DNA of 64,000 nucleotides from DASUNP01 sp963728545 (GTDB lineage Bacteria; Acidobacteriota; Blastocatellia; UBA7656): positions 4,712,001-4,776,000 of the forward strand of contig CAVSKO010000002.1 in the NCBI GenBank assembly GCA_963728545.1, read 5' to 3'. Below, one piece after another: positions 53,636 through 61,940 of the stretch. The notes under the pieces were generated by a model. It worked only from the letters and a program-made list of their open reading frames with translations. It had not been told where the DNA came from and searched no databases. The first letter of the stretch is position 1. The number at the start of each line of letters is the position of its first letter. The position numbers and the translations under genes were made by a program.

Positions 53636-55192
53636 TCACCCAAACTTATCATACAGTTGAATTCTTTTGACTATTCGTTCGCGCTCCTCTTTAAGCGCTT
53701 TTTTCATCGCAACTTTAATCTTTTCGTCTATACGTTTATGACTCCATTCCCCACTTGTATAGTAGCGATAGTTGTTGGGATTCCCCTTCACTTTAGACCT
53801 TTCTAGCGTTATGTGATGACACGTTTCGTTAGAGCCGCCGAAAATCGCATCCAGGATTATTGAGTACTCCGTGCCCACCGGAAATTCTCCGTCGGGTATA
53901 TAGTTGCTCATATACTGGCTGAAGTGTGTGGGAAAGCCAGCGATAGTCGAGCCTTCTCGTACCATGATCGGCCCCAAAATGCCGGTGTACGCGCCTCCCT
54001 TGTAACCAACTGCTTTGACTATTTGCTGCACCTTCATCACTCGGTTTTTCGTCTTTGTCTGATCTTCTGCCTTCGGGGCGAGGGGCATTTTTTTCTCTTC
54101 AACTTTAGGTCTCTCAGTCGGCGTGGGTTTCGGCGCCTCAGTTTGCTCCGGTGCTTGGGCTTGCTCGGTCGCCTCGGCTTGCTCCGGGAGCGAAAGCAGG
54201 TATAAACGCATCATCGCCTTCACGATTCGGTCATGGCTGGCCGCGATGGTGCTGAGATCACCTTTCGTGGGGTTGGACTTCGTCAGTAAGTCGGAGTCAA
54301 AGCTCTCATCAGCTAATAAGATGCTGATATAACCGTATGCAAAATCTTTTGCGCTATCCCAGGTTTCATAGGAATAAGTTTGGTCAGAGTTGGCCAGCAC
54401 CAGCAGCACGTTGAGTACTGCCTGGTAATTGCCGATATTAGTCTCCAGGCCCTGCCTAATCTCGTCGGCTGTCTGCGGTTTTCCAGCAATGTTCAACGTC
54501 CTTTGAATGACCGGACCTGACGGGGGTAAATAGAGGCTCGCGCTGCCTGCGTTGTCGCGCTTCGTTTGGGCCATACCTTCGCGGCCCGCAATCTGCTCCG
54601 GCTGCGAAGGGTTCGGTTGTTGCTCCACGCGGGCGGCAACTGCTTTCTCTCCCATGATGGCGGCTTCTCTTTCCAGCGCGTCATCATCATTAATCTCCAC
54701 GCCCTTCATCTGGAGAGTCGGCTTTACTCGCCCCTGTTTTTGCTGCACGACATGCCAGGCTTCGTGTGCCAGGTGCTTTTCTTCATTCGCTCCTAGATAG
54801 ATGTCTGTGCCGTGGGTAAATGCCAACGCCTGAACTTTAGCGGGCTTCGAGGAGTTGTAGTGGACCTTCACATCATCCATAGCCAAGCCGGAGAGGTCCT
54901 CAATTCCGGCCTTGAGGTTATCGGGAAGGACTGTATTGTTATTCTCTTTTTGAATCGGTTGATGTTGCGCCGGTCGAGCCAAAAGCCTATCAACTGCCCG
55001 ATTACCAATCGTGCGTTGGAGTTGTAGCACATCCTGCGGGCTAAGCGAACGTGGGTCAAGCGCAGCTCGCTGGGTGAGGAGGGCCGGGTGAGTTTGCTGC
55101 CACGCCGGTATATTCACCTTTTTGACAGTGGGCTTGAGTGAGCTTTGTTTTGAACTTGCTTTATCAGTACGCGCTTGCCCTTTCGAGGCCAT
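53636..55192 (-). CDS. DUF4157-containing protein, probable eCIS-associated toxin/effector
   Basis: 518 residues. Residues about 50-180 form a DUF4157 domain: LSGLAMDDVKVHYNSSKPAK, ALAFTHGTDIYLG and HLAHEAWHVVQQKQGRVKP, with the HExxH-like HEAWH motif. These domains occur in effectors loaded into extracellular contractile injection systems. A long low-complexity linker of Pro/Glu/Ala (about 330-380) precedes a distinct C-terminal domain of about 150 residues (GAYTGILGPIMVREGS, NETCHHITLERSK) that would be the payload. The CHHITLE segment could hold nuclease-type residues, but I cannot assign the activity. No sheath, tube or spike gene lies in the window. Confidence 0.82.
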   Translation of the reverse strand: MASKGQARTDKASSKQSSLKPTVKKVNIPAWQQTHPALLTQRAALDPRSLSPQDVLQLQRTIGNRAVDRLLARPAQHQPIQKENNNTVLPDNLKAGIEDLSGLAMDDVKVHYNSSKPAKVQALAFTHGTDIYLGANEEKHLAHEAWHVVQQKQGRVKPTLQMKGVEINDDDALEREAAIMGEKAVAARVEQQPNPSQPEQIAGREGMAQTKRDNAGSASLYLPPSGPVIQRTLNIAGKPQTADEIRQGLETNIGNYQAVLNVLLVLANSDQTYSYETWDSAKDFAYGYISILLADESFDSDLLTKSNPTKGDLSTIAASHDRIVKAMMRLYLLSLPEQAEATEQAQAPEQTEAPKPTPTERPKVEEKKMPLAPKAEDQTKTKNRVMKVQQIVKAVGYKGGAYTGILGPIMVREGSTIAGFPTHFSQYMSNYIPDGEFPVGTEYSIILDAIFGGSNETCHHITLERSKVKGNPNNYRYYTSGEWSHKRIDEKIKVAMKKALKEERERIVKRIQLYDKFG

Positions 55193-55597
55193 AACTGTCT
55201 CCTTTAAGATTGCGTATTTTCAATTCGCAACGAAGCCGCCAAAGGCTCATGGCGACAGTGGCCGCGAGACTTGCTGATTCTATGTCCAAAGCCAGACCCA
55301 TTCAAGCAACGGTTAGCGACAAAAGTGTCTACCACGAAACTTGGTTCCTGGCTCGCGGCGGTTGAGGGTGGCGAAATGAGAGTGGCAGCAGGTGGAAGGG
55401 CAGAGCAAGCCAAAGAAGGCTTCGCTCTTTACATTCTTACGAGGTTGTGGCTTTAGCTGCTGCGGTCGCAACCACAGCAGCTAAAGTCGTGACTTGAGCG
55501 ACTCACGACGGAGCATTAACTTCCAACTTTGAGACAAAATCCGTCAATGCTGCGACCGTCGCTCACGGCTTGACGGGCAGTGGTGCGAAGAGAGCTA
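55193..55597. other. 405-bp intergenic region: dispersed repeat and strong hairpin
   Basis: The dispersed repeat GTGTCTACCACGAAAC (55325-55340) continues into CTCGCGGCGGTTGAGG (55352-55367), a variant of copies at 26487 and 30274. A perfect 12-bp stem CTTTAGCTGCTG / CAGCAGCTAAAG at 55451-55486 has a 12-nt loop and probably stops transcription of the gene at 55598-56188. No coding gene is seen. Confidence 0.6.
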
Positions 55598-56188
55598 TCA
55601 CTGCGTCACGATATATCTATTCCTTTTCGCGGGATAGACCACAACGGCTATGCTGACGCCGTTGCTCACGGCGTGACCAGGGATGACAGGATATTCGCCC
55701 CTGTAGGTGTAGATGCCTTCCACGTCGAGCGGGTCGTCCGGAATCGCTTGATCCGGAGTTGGCCCAAAAAGCACTTCAAAGATCACGAATCCCTCAATGT
55801 AAGGCGGCGGCTGGTTGGGCTGGAGCACGATGTTGAGGTGACTATAGATGTCCCGGCAGACGACTTCCATAGCCCAATCAGACGGCAAGCGCTCGATCTT
55901 CTTGAAAGCGGGTTCAGTCGGCACCTGCCCGCCCCTGAGCGGGATGACTTTCTTGCGAAACACGATGTGAAGCCCTGTGTTGTTGTGGACGTTGATCTTT
56001 GTCGAATAGCGGCCCGCCTGAGCATCCGGCATCGAGTTGATGTTAGCATCCGGCTGCACGCCGCAGATGAACTTCGCCGCATAGGTGTTGGTGACCGTGT
56101 CCTGCGCCTGTGCGGGGGCGGCTGCGAACAACAAGCCCACAACCCATGCGAATCCGATGACAAGTATTCTCTTTTCTATCTTTTTCAT
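55598..56188 (-). CDS. Secreted protein of unknown function
   Basis: 196 residues from the ATG at 56188 (AAAGGAG upstream). A clear signal peptide (RILVIGFAWVVGLLFAAAPAQA) is followed by a beta-rich mature domain: TNTYAAKFICGVQPDANI, YSTKINVHNNTGLHIVFRKK, EGFVIFEVLFGP and GVSIAVVVYPAKRNRYIV. No family is recognised. A hairpin lies just downstream (55451-55486). The upstream region 56189-56514 (325 bp) shows no gene. A second Cys-rich gene is upstream on the same strand. Confidence 0.78.
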   Translation of the reverse strand: MKKIEKRILVIGFAWVVGLLFAAAPAQAQDTVTNTYAAKFICGVQPDANINSMPDAQAGRYSTKINVHNNTGLHIVFRKKVIPLRGGQVPTEPAFKKIERLPSDWAMEVVCRDIYSHLNIVLQPNQPPPYIEGFVIFEVLFGPTPDQAIPDDPLDVEGIYTYRGEYPVIPGHAVSNGVSIAVVVYPAKRNRYIVTQ

Positions 56189-56514
56189 CTTCTTCTCCTT
56201 TGCATCACTTTGGTTGAAAGAAAAGCGCAACGCATGGCCTGACAGGCAGAGCCAAACGATAACGCAACGAAAGCGAGATTCAGGAGATCTGCTGGCGAAT
56301 CCTGAGGTGAGACAGTAAGGATTCGAGGTGTCTCTGTCCATACACCTTTTGGTTTGTCGGCAGTATCCGTCGGGAATCACGCCTGTGACTGTTATTTCTT
56401 AAGCGTGTCCTTTGTTCGACCTCCCCTATCTGGATTTGGAATTGATCTCCCCTCGTTGAGGGTTGGGGTATGGCAGGCTGTACTGCCAGGCCGAACCAAT
56501 CGTCGCAACAGGTT

Positions 56515-56763
56515 TCAACAGCCGGGGTCGCAAGTGGACAAGCAGCGGTTGTAACGATTGTTGCAGAAAAAGATACAGGCTGAGGAGGGCGGATCACCAC
56601 AAGCCTCGATACAACTGTTAAACGCAGGTTCACAGCTACTACAACAAGCCACTGCTGAAGCCTTCCTCTCAGCGAAGTTGAAACTGGAAACGCCTAGACA
56701 CGCGACAAGCATGCCTATCAACAAGAGCCTGTAGACAAGTCTTCGCATTTGCGGTCTATTCAT
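56515..56763 (-). CDS. Small Cys-rich secreted protein, second copy type
   Basis: 82 residues. A signal peptide (RLLLIGMLVACLGVSSF) is followed by a short mature segment with ten Cys in about 45 residues: CCSSCEPAFNSCIEAC, then CIFFCNNRYNRCLSTCDPGC. AGGAGG is 6 nt before the ATG. It has the C-x3-C-type arrangement seen in 49140-49376, but the sequences are otherwise divergent. Function unknown. Confidence 0.7.
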   Translation of the reverse strand: MNRPQMRRLVYRLLLIGMLVACLGVSSFNFAERKASAVACCSSCEPAFNSCIEACGDPPSSACIFFCNNRYNRCLSTCDPGC

Positions 56764-57607
56764 AACCTTCCTCCTAATCGCTATTATTGGGTTGTGTCGG
56801 TGAGGGATGGGGTATATTAGCGTATTTGTAAAAGTAATTATGTTGATCTAAGGACGCATTGACACGGACATTATATCTCGGTTTCCTATTTAGTCAAGTT
56901 AATTTTGTAATTCATGCTACAAAGACTTCATGATAAAAAATAATACCGTGTTAATTCCCAGCAGTCAACATAAGAAGAGCAAGAAACGTGCTGAGGATAA
57001 GCAATAGGGCGCATCTGTAGCTCACATCTCGCGGCGGTTGAGGGTGGCGAAATGAAGGCGATGATCGGTAAGCCAGAGAAGGTAAGAATTAAGGCTACCA
57101 GCATTAGCCTTGCCCAAAAAATCGCCTTCGTGACTCCTACAGCCCAAGTAGAAAGATTCTATCAACAATTAACTGACTTTTTGGGCAAGCCGGCGCGTGA
57201 GCGAGCCTCGAATATGAACGCTCAGTTTGTTGACGCTCGGATCGCTCCGTTTATGCAGTGTCGCTGCGGGGCCTTGCTTGACTTCACCACAATGGATTCG
57301 TGCGAGCTGGTGATGTGATGCGGGAACAGGTAAAGAGAAAAAGCCTCGACCCGATTAAAGAGAGAAATGACCAAGTAAGTCTTAGTATTCTATCCAATCG
57401 TTACACCTACCTTATTGAACCGATAATCCATCTGTGATATACATCGCGCGGCCCCGCTGATGCACAGCGTTAGGCGTCTTCATCATGCAGCGAGTTTCTG
57501 TGTTATAGTCTCTAATAGAGGGCCCGACGTTGGCGAAAGCGGCTTCTTGCGAAGCCAATTGTCGCAAATAGATCATCAGCCGATTACCATGAAAGGAGAA
57601 TAAGAAC
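56764..57607. other. 844-bp region with repeats and a right-half attC-like site
   Basis: A 28-bp copy of CTCGCGGCGGTTGAGG plus GGTGGCGAAATGA (57028-57055) is identical to 55352-55379; a 88-codon ORF (57052-57318) starts inside it and is probably not a gene. The dispersed repeat from 33722 recurs at 57383-57450. The right half of an attC-like site follows: GGCCCCGCTGATGCACA and GTTAGGC (57469-57475), with no left half. The Shine-Dalgarno of the next gene (AAAGGAG) is at 57591. Confidence 0.55.
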
Positions 57608-57883
57608 GTGCCTCAATCCACCCTAACATTTATCACTGAAAGCCTACCTGACTTTCATCGGGGCGTGCCTGCGAACTATCAGATAGAGGTGAGCGGCGGC
57701 ACACCACCCTACAGATTTGAGATTACACAAGGTACCCTGCCTAGGAGCCTGACGCTTGGTATAAAGGGAAAAATATCGGGAGTACCTAGAAGGGTGGCCG
57801 ATACGACCGTTTTTGTTAAGGTGACAGACAAGGTACACGCATCTCTCACTCAGGCTTTTGCAGTACGAGTATCGGCCCCCTGA
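57608..57883 (+). CDS. Cassette ORF 4, small putative Ig-fold (He_PIG-like) protein
   Basis: 91 residues starting at GTG 57608 with AAAGGAG about 11 nt upstream. The sequence (YQIEVSGGTPPYRFEITQG, LPRSLTLGIKGKISGVPRR, then FVKVTDK) matches the core of He_PIG/putative Ig domains, normally found as repeats in secreted proteins. Here it stands alone without a signal peptide. It lies between a half attC-like site and site G in cassette orientation. Confidence 0.72.
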   Translation: MPQSTLTFITESLPDFHRGVPANYQIEVSGGTPPYRFEITQGTLPRSLTLGIKGKISGVPRRVADTTVFVKVTDKVHASLTQAFAVRVSAP

Positions 57884-57989
57884 GTCAGGAGATGCAGACT
57901 TAGAAGCAGCCAGAGAGCACTGTCAGAGGGTAGTAAACGAGTTTTGGAATTAAGGAGGTGGTGGGGACAGTCATCACCAAACAGCCGCC

Positions 57990-58081
57990 GCCTAACTAGT
58001 GCATTCAGCGGAGCGCGCGAAGCAAGTTTCTCATTGTTCCGCTAGTGCCGCTCGTGGCCCCGCTGATGCGGACCGTTAGGC
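57990..58081 (+). repeat. attC-like site G (92 bp)
   Basis: The best-preserved site: outer GCCTAAC (57990-57996) and GTTAGGC (58075-58081) are perfect complements. L'' GCATTCAGCGG pairs fully with L' CCGCTGATGC with one extrahelical T. GAGCGCGCGAAGC and the right-half GCCGCTCGTGGC supply the variable central stem. Confidence 0.8.
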
Positions 58082-58129
58082 GCTACGTTGAAATAAACGT
58101 TAACAACTATTTAAGAAAGGTGATGTGAT

Positions 58130-58378
58130 ATGGAGCCTAATATGAATCAGCAACAGCCTGCGAACTCTCAAAGTCTACCTCCTTGTGTTTTGTGTAAAAC
58201 GCCAATGCAGCCGCTAATGCAGATGCCAATCAGGGTTGGTGGCCCCGAGGCTGGGTTTGTTTTCTTTAGGGAGTTTCAGGAAATGAATGAGAGGATGTTA
58301 ATTTTAGATACTTACCGTTGCCCTAATTGTCGAAGATTGGAATTCTTCGACCTCGATATGAGTTTACCGAACAGATAA
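58130..58378 (+). CDS. Cassette ORF 5, zinc-ribbon-like small protein
   Basis: 82 residues from the ATG at 58130 (AAAGGTGATGTGAT upstream). It has two CxxC pairs, CVLCKTPMQPL near residue 18 and CPNCRRLEF near 64, the layout of a zinc ribbon. No further recognised domain. It starts about 48 bp after attC-like site G and ends about 150 bp before site H. AT-rich relative to host core genes. Confidence 0.72.
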   Translation: MEPNMNQQQPANSQSLPPCVLCKTPMQPLMQMPIRVGGPEAGFVFFREFQEMNERMLILDTYRCPNCRRLEFFDLDMSLPNR

Positions 58379-58526
58379 TAATGATTGAAATTGGAAGATT
58401 TATGTAAGCAGAAAATTGTTAGGCAAATTTCGGGATAGGCATTTACGTTTCTGAATGAGAAACATGAAATCTTTTTACTTTGAGCGAGGCTCACTTCATT
58501 CCAATAAGAGAATATGAAATTACCGC

Positions 58527-58618
58527 GCCTAACAACCGCATTCAACGGAGCCGCCGAAACGGATTTCGCATGGTTTCTATCAATGCCGCTCGCGGCCCCG
58601 CTGATGCGTATGTTCGGC
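58527..58618 (+). repeat. attC-like site H (92 bp)
   Basis: GCCTAAC (58527-58533) and GTTCGGC (58612-58618). L'' CGCATTCAACGG pairs with L' CCGCTGATGCG at 10 of 11 positions with one extrahelical T. It shares GATTTCGCATGGTT and GCCGCTCGCGG with the other sites. Confidence 0.78.
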
Positions 58619-58686
58619 GTCTCTCTTGACCTAGCTTTGTCATAAAAGGAGTCTGAAAGATCACTTTCCCACAGGAGATATTACCG

Positions 58687-59166
58687 ATGAAAAAAAGTTT
58701 TATCGCCGTAGCGTTATTGATCACGTCGTTAATCCACGTTTCCGGTCAAGGGAACAAAAGCCGAAATGCTCCGAACGCGACTGACGAAGCTGCCATCCGG
58801 GCCCTCCTCCAGAAATGTATTGAGGGCTGGAATAAGGGCAGCGGTGAAGCCTTCGCCGCCCAGTTCGCCGAAGATTCCGATTTCGTCAGCGTCAACGGGA
58901 TGCACCTCAAAGGCCGCAAGCAGAACGCATCCCATCACCAGCAAATCTTCGACACCTTCTTCAAGGGGACGCGGCTCTGGGCTCAAGTTAAGAGTGTGCG
59001 GTTCTTGAGGACCGATGTTGCTCTGATGCACACGGCCGGCAGGATTCTCAGACCCGGAGAATCAGACGCCTCGCCGGAGCCTGCAAGCATTCAGACATTG
59101 ACGGTATCGAAACATGGTAATGAGTGGCTAATTGATGCGTACCATAACGCCCCGATCCAGCGTTAG
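58687..59166 (+). CDS. Cassette ORF 6, secreted SgcJ/EcaC-like NTF2-fold protein
   Basis: 159 residues with a signal peptide (KSFIAVALLITSLIHVSGQ). The mature domain follows DUF4440/SnoaL-like pattern: EAAIRALLQKCIEGWNKGSG, FAAQFAEDSDFVSVNGMHLKG and LRTDVALMHTAGRI, all beta-alpha elements of an NTF2 fold. Such proteins are common and their substrates mostly unknown. It follows attC-like site H and precedes a half site at 59211. Confidence 0.8.
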   Translation: MKKSFIAVALLITSLIHVSGQGNKSRNAPNATDEAAIRALLQKCIEGWNKGSGEAFAAQFAEDSDFVSVNGMHLKGRKQNASHHQQIFDTFFKGTRLWAQVKSVRFLRTDVALMHTAGRILRPGESDASPEPASIQTLTVSKHGNEWLIDAYHNAPIQR

Positions 59167-59210
59167 GGCGGGCAAACACCCAAGCCGTGATCGTTTACCC
59201 TCGACGCGCC

Positions 59211-59304
59211 GCCGAACAACTCATTCAACCCGACCGCTCATTGCAGACAGGACCATCGCATAATCCTCCCCGCCGTGAGCCGATGAGCCGCCTTCCTGCA
59301 ATCG
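59211..59304 (+). repeat. Half attC-like site I and dispersed 36-bp repeat
   Basis: GCCGAAC (59211-59217) followed by AACTCATTCAACCCGACCGC has the left-half pattern of an attC-like site without a right partner. A 36-bp sequence at 59269-59304 (starting CCCGCCGTGAGCCGATGAGC) recurs exactly at 61549-61584 and degenerately at 41641-41673. The gap 59167-59702 has no gene. Confidence 0.5.
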
Positions 59305-59460
59305 GGCCACGAGTGCATCCGAGTGATTGAACCGTGTGGGGAGTTTTGTGGATACTACCTGCATATACTGAGTATCAAGGGTTGGCAAGCAGGGAAGTAC
59401 TGATTTTACAACTTGATAGTATTCGATGACACTCTGTGATAGGTGCTTCAAATGAACTGC

Positions 59461-59501
<41 letters not shown>

Positions 59502-59702
59502 CCACACAACACTTACTTTCCTGCGCTTGTTCCATCGTCCACCTCCACAAAGACAGAAGGACTGCCTTCGAGATGTCCTATCTGTGGTCTAGGTTCTCAA
59601 TGCGAGCAGGATAGCCTTTTTCAAATCAAGAACTAACAGGCAATCAGGCAAATTCCTCTCATGCTTTGTGTGCCTATAGTGGTATGATTACTGGGGGAGA
59701 TG

Positions 59703-61346
59703 ATGAATTGCCCTCGATGCCGACAAGCCTTAAACGAAGATGCACATTTCTGCAGCAGCTGTGGCCTGCCAACCGCTCAGTCCAATACTAATACTCAAAT
59801 CATAGACCAGCAGGTCACTACTAAATACGCGGCTACAACTGACCCGCTTATAGGCCGGGTGCTCGACTCTAAGTACGAACTCATCGCTCGCCTGGGAGAA
59901 GGCGGGATGGGTGCAGTTTACCGCGCTCGCCGCCTCCATATCGGCGATGAAGTGGCCGTCAAGGTGCTCCACCAGCGATTCGTTCGCGAAAGAGGAGGTA
60001 TTGAACGCTTCCGCAGGGAGGCCCGCTCCGCAGCCATTATCCGGCATGCGAACATCGTTACGATTCATGATTTCAGTGAGACTCAGGAAGAGGGCGCGTC
60101 AGCTTATATCGTAATGGAGTTAGTGCGGGGGATATCTTTGCGCGACCTTTTAAGGCAGGAAGGTAGACTCGCGCCCGAGCGGGCCGTGGCGATAATGCGC
60201 GACATCTGCGCCGGTGTCGGCATCGCTCACCGCCAGGGCATCGTGCACCGCGATCTCAAGCCGGATAATGTCATCGTCGTGCCGCCAGAAGTTGAAGGCG
60301 AGCGCGAGGCGGCCAAGGTGTTAGACTTCGGGCTTGCCAAACTACGCGATATCGCTGCTGAGTTCAGCCTGACTCAGACGGGCGCCGTGATGGGCACGCC
60401 TTACTACATGTCCCCTGAACAGTGGCGAGGCGAATCGCTCGACGCACGGGCCGATGTCTACAGCCTCGGCGCGATGCTCTATGAGATGTTGACCGACTCA
60501 CCACCTTTCGATGCTACGAATGTCGCAGGGCTAATGACGAAACACCTGAACGAACCGCCGCCACCTTTACGCCCGAACTTAGAGATATCGCCCGCATTGG
60601 AATTGGTCTGTCGAAGGGCACTCTCAAAAAATCCTGACGAGAGGCAGGCAGACGCAGCCGCTCTGAGCCGCGAACTACAAGCAGCTCTTGCAACACCTGT
60701 CATCACTGAGCGTTTAGGGCAGGGTATCGAGCAGTCAAGAATCAGCCAGATTCGTACCATGCCGTCGCAATGGGCTAGGAAGCGAGAGCAAAAATCCAAC
60801 CTGGCGAAATGGGCCGTCGCCAGCGTTCTTGCGCTGCTGATAGGGGCGGCCATCGCTGTTACGGCTATCAAGTACATAACAAGAGATGAGGTCGCTAACC
60901 ACAACTTAGGTAATAAAAATACGGCCGATATAAAATCTTCACCCGCTCCAGGTACGACCTATAATGGAAACGCGGATGCCGTGCCGAACACTGGATCGGA
61001 GAACGCTTCACCAGCCGCCGGGGGCCAAAGCCTGATGGGGACCTGGACGGGAACATATGGTCTATTAAGCCGGCCTGCCAAATTATTCGTTAAGCACCAC
61101 GAGGGCAGCGGATGGAGCGGGGTCCTGGAGCAAGGGGAATTCCGGGTCGCCTTTATCGGCAGTGTTGACTTCTCTTCGCTACAGATAACATTTAAAGAGA
61201 CCCAGGTGTTAAGCGGTGATGGATGGGATTTGGGCGAGAACACGGGAAAAGTATCTCCTGATGGACGAAGAATGTCTGGTACGGGGAGGGATACTGTCGG
61301 TGGGCAGTTAGGATTATCATACGAATGGTCATTTTCTAAACAGTAG
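59703..61346 (+). CDS. Transmembrane Ser/Thr protein kinase with zinc-ribbon N-terminus
   Basis: About 547 residues. The N-terminal zinc ribbon CPRCRQALNEDAHFCSSC precedes a PknB-type kinase: glycine loop GEGGMGAVYRA, K87 (VAVKVLH), catalytic D184 (VHRDLKPDN), DFG D208, SPEQW. A Ser/Thr-rich linker, one membrane helix (about 377-395, WAVASVLALLIGAAIAV), then an extracytoplasmic domain of about 120 residues (MGTWTGTYGLLSRPAKLF) follow. All catalytic residues are present. The second of two ATGs is preferred, given GGGGGAG just upstream. Probably a surface sensor kinase; its substrates are unknown. Confidence 0.9.
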   Translation: MNCPRCRQALNEDAHFCSSCGLPTAQSNTNTQIIDQQVTTKYAATTDPLIGRVLDSKYELIARLGEGGMGAVYRARRLHIGDEVAVKVLHQRFVRERGGIERFRREARSAAIIRHANIVTIHDFSETQEEGASAYIVMELVRGISLRDLLRQEGRLAPERAVAIMRDICAGVGIAHRQGIVHRDLKPDNVIVVPPEVEGEREAAKVLDFGLAKLRDIAAEFSLTQTGAVMGTPYYMSPEQWRGESLDARADVYSLGAMLYEMLTDSPPFDATNVAGLMTKHLNEPPPPLRPNLEISPALELVCRRALSKNPDERQADAAALSRELQAALATPVITERLGQGIEQSRISQIRTMPSQWARKREQKSNLAKWAVASVLALLIGAAIAVTAIKYITRDEVANHNLGNKNTADIKSSPAPGTTYNGNADAVPNTGSENASPAAGGQSLMGTWTGTYGLLSRPAKLFVKHHEGSGWSGVLEQGEFRVAFIGSVDFSSLQITFKETQVLSGDGWDLGENTGKVSPDGRRMSGTGRDTVGGQLGLSYEWSFSKQ

Positions 61347-61940
61347 TCTCAGGCAGTAGCAACGGTTTGTGGGGAGATAGATTATCCATTTCAGCGCGAA
61401 TTTGCGTCCTGTTCTCCCAACTTTAAAGGCTCAATAGCGGTGGCGACCTGATACTGAGTCGCGCTAAGGAGCTTCCACCAGTTCATAGAAAAACCGACCA
61501 TCAAGCGGCCGCCTCACCTTTGCAGATACGTCCAACGTAACCCCCTTTCCCGCCGTGAGCCGATGAGCCGCCTTCCTGCAATCGAGCGCCTCTAGTCCGA
61601 ATCATTCTCCTCGCTCGTGTTCAGAATCTCACCCTTTCAGGGTCGCGGCCTTCTCCTTCTCGCAATGAGTCCTTATCACAATCCAAAATATCTTTTTTGC
61701 CTCCCCTTCATGCTAACTGTAGTTTTCTCCTCCCTCCTCTTAGGGCGCGAACGACAACTTTTGTTTTTTTTGTTAGCGAAGAGTGTTTTAGCACGGTCAC
61801 GTTATCAACTAATGATATTTGCGACCGGGCAATAATCGGGCCGGACAACACAATCCGCCTAACCCGATGATGGACAGGCAGAGAATTCCCGCTTTGCTTG
61901 GCGGGCTGATTAACGGGAAGCAGCGGAGGGAGGCTGCGCG
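61347..61940. other. 594-bp intergenic region with dispersed repeat copy
   Basis: The 36-bp dispersed repeat sits at 61549-61584. GCCTAAC at 61857 begins a sequence only partly like an attC site; CCCGC-TTTGCTT-GGCGGG just after it is an ordinary hairpin. A 72-codon ORF (61617-61835) shows no family. GGAGGGAGG precedes the next gene. Confidence 0.45.

Noticed and set aside
57052..57318. 88-codon plus ORF
   Set aside because: The start lies inside a dispersed 28-bp repeat that occurs elsewhere; no Shine-Dalgarno or family.
61857..61925. Further attC-like site
   Set aside because: It has GCCTAAC and a hairpin but no right-hand GTTRRRY box at the expected distance and no inner-arm pairing like the other sites.
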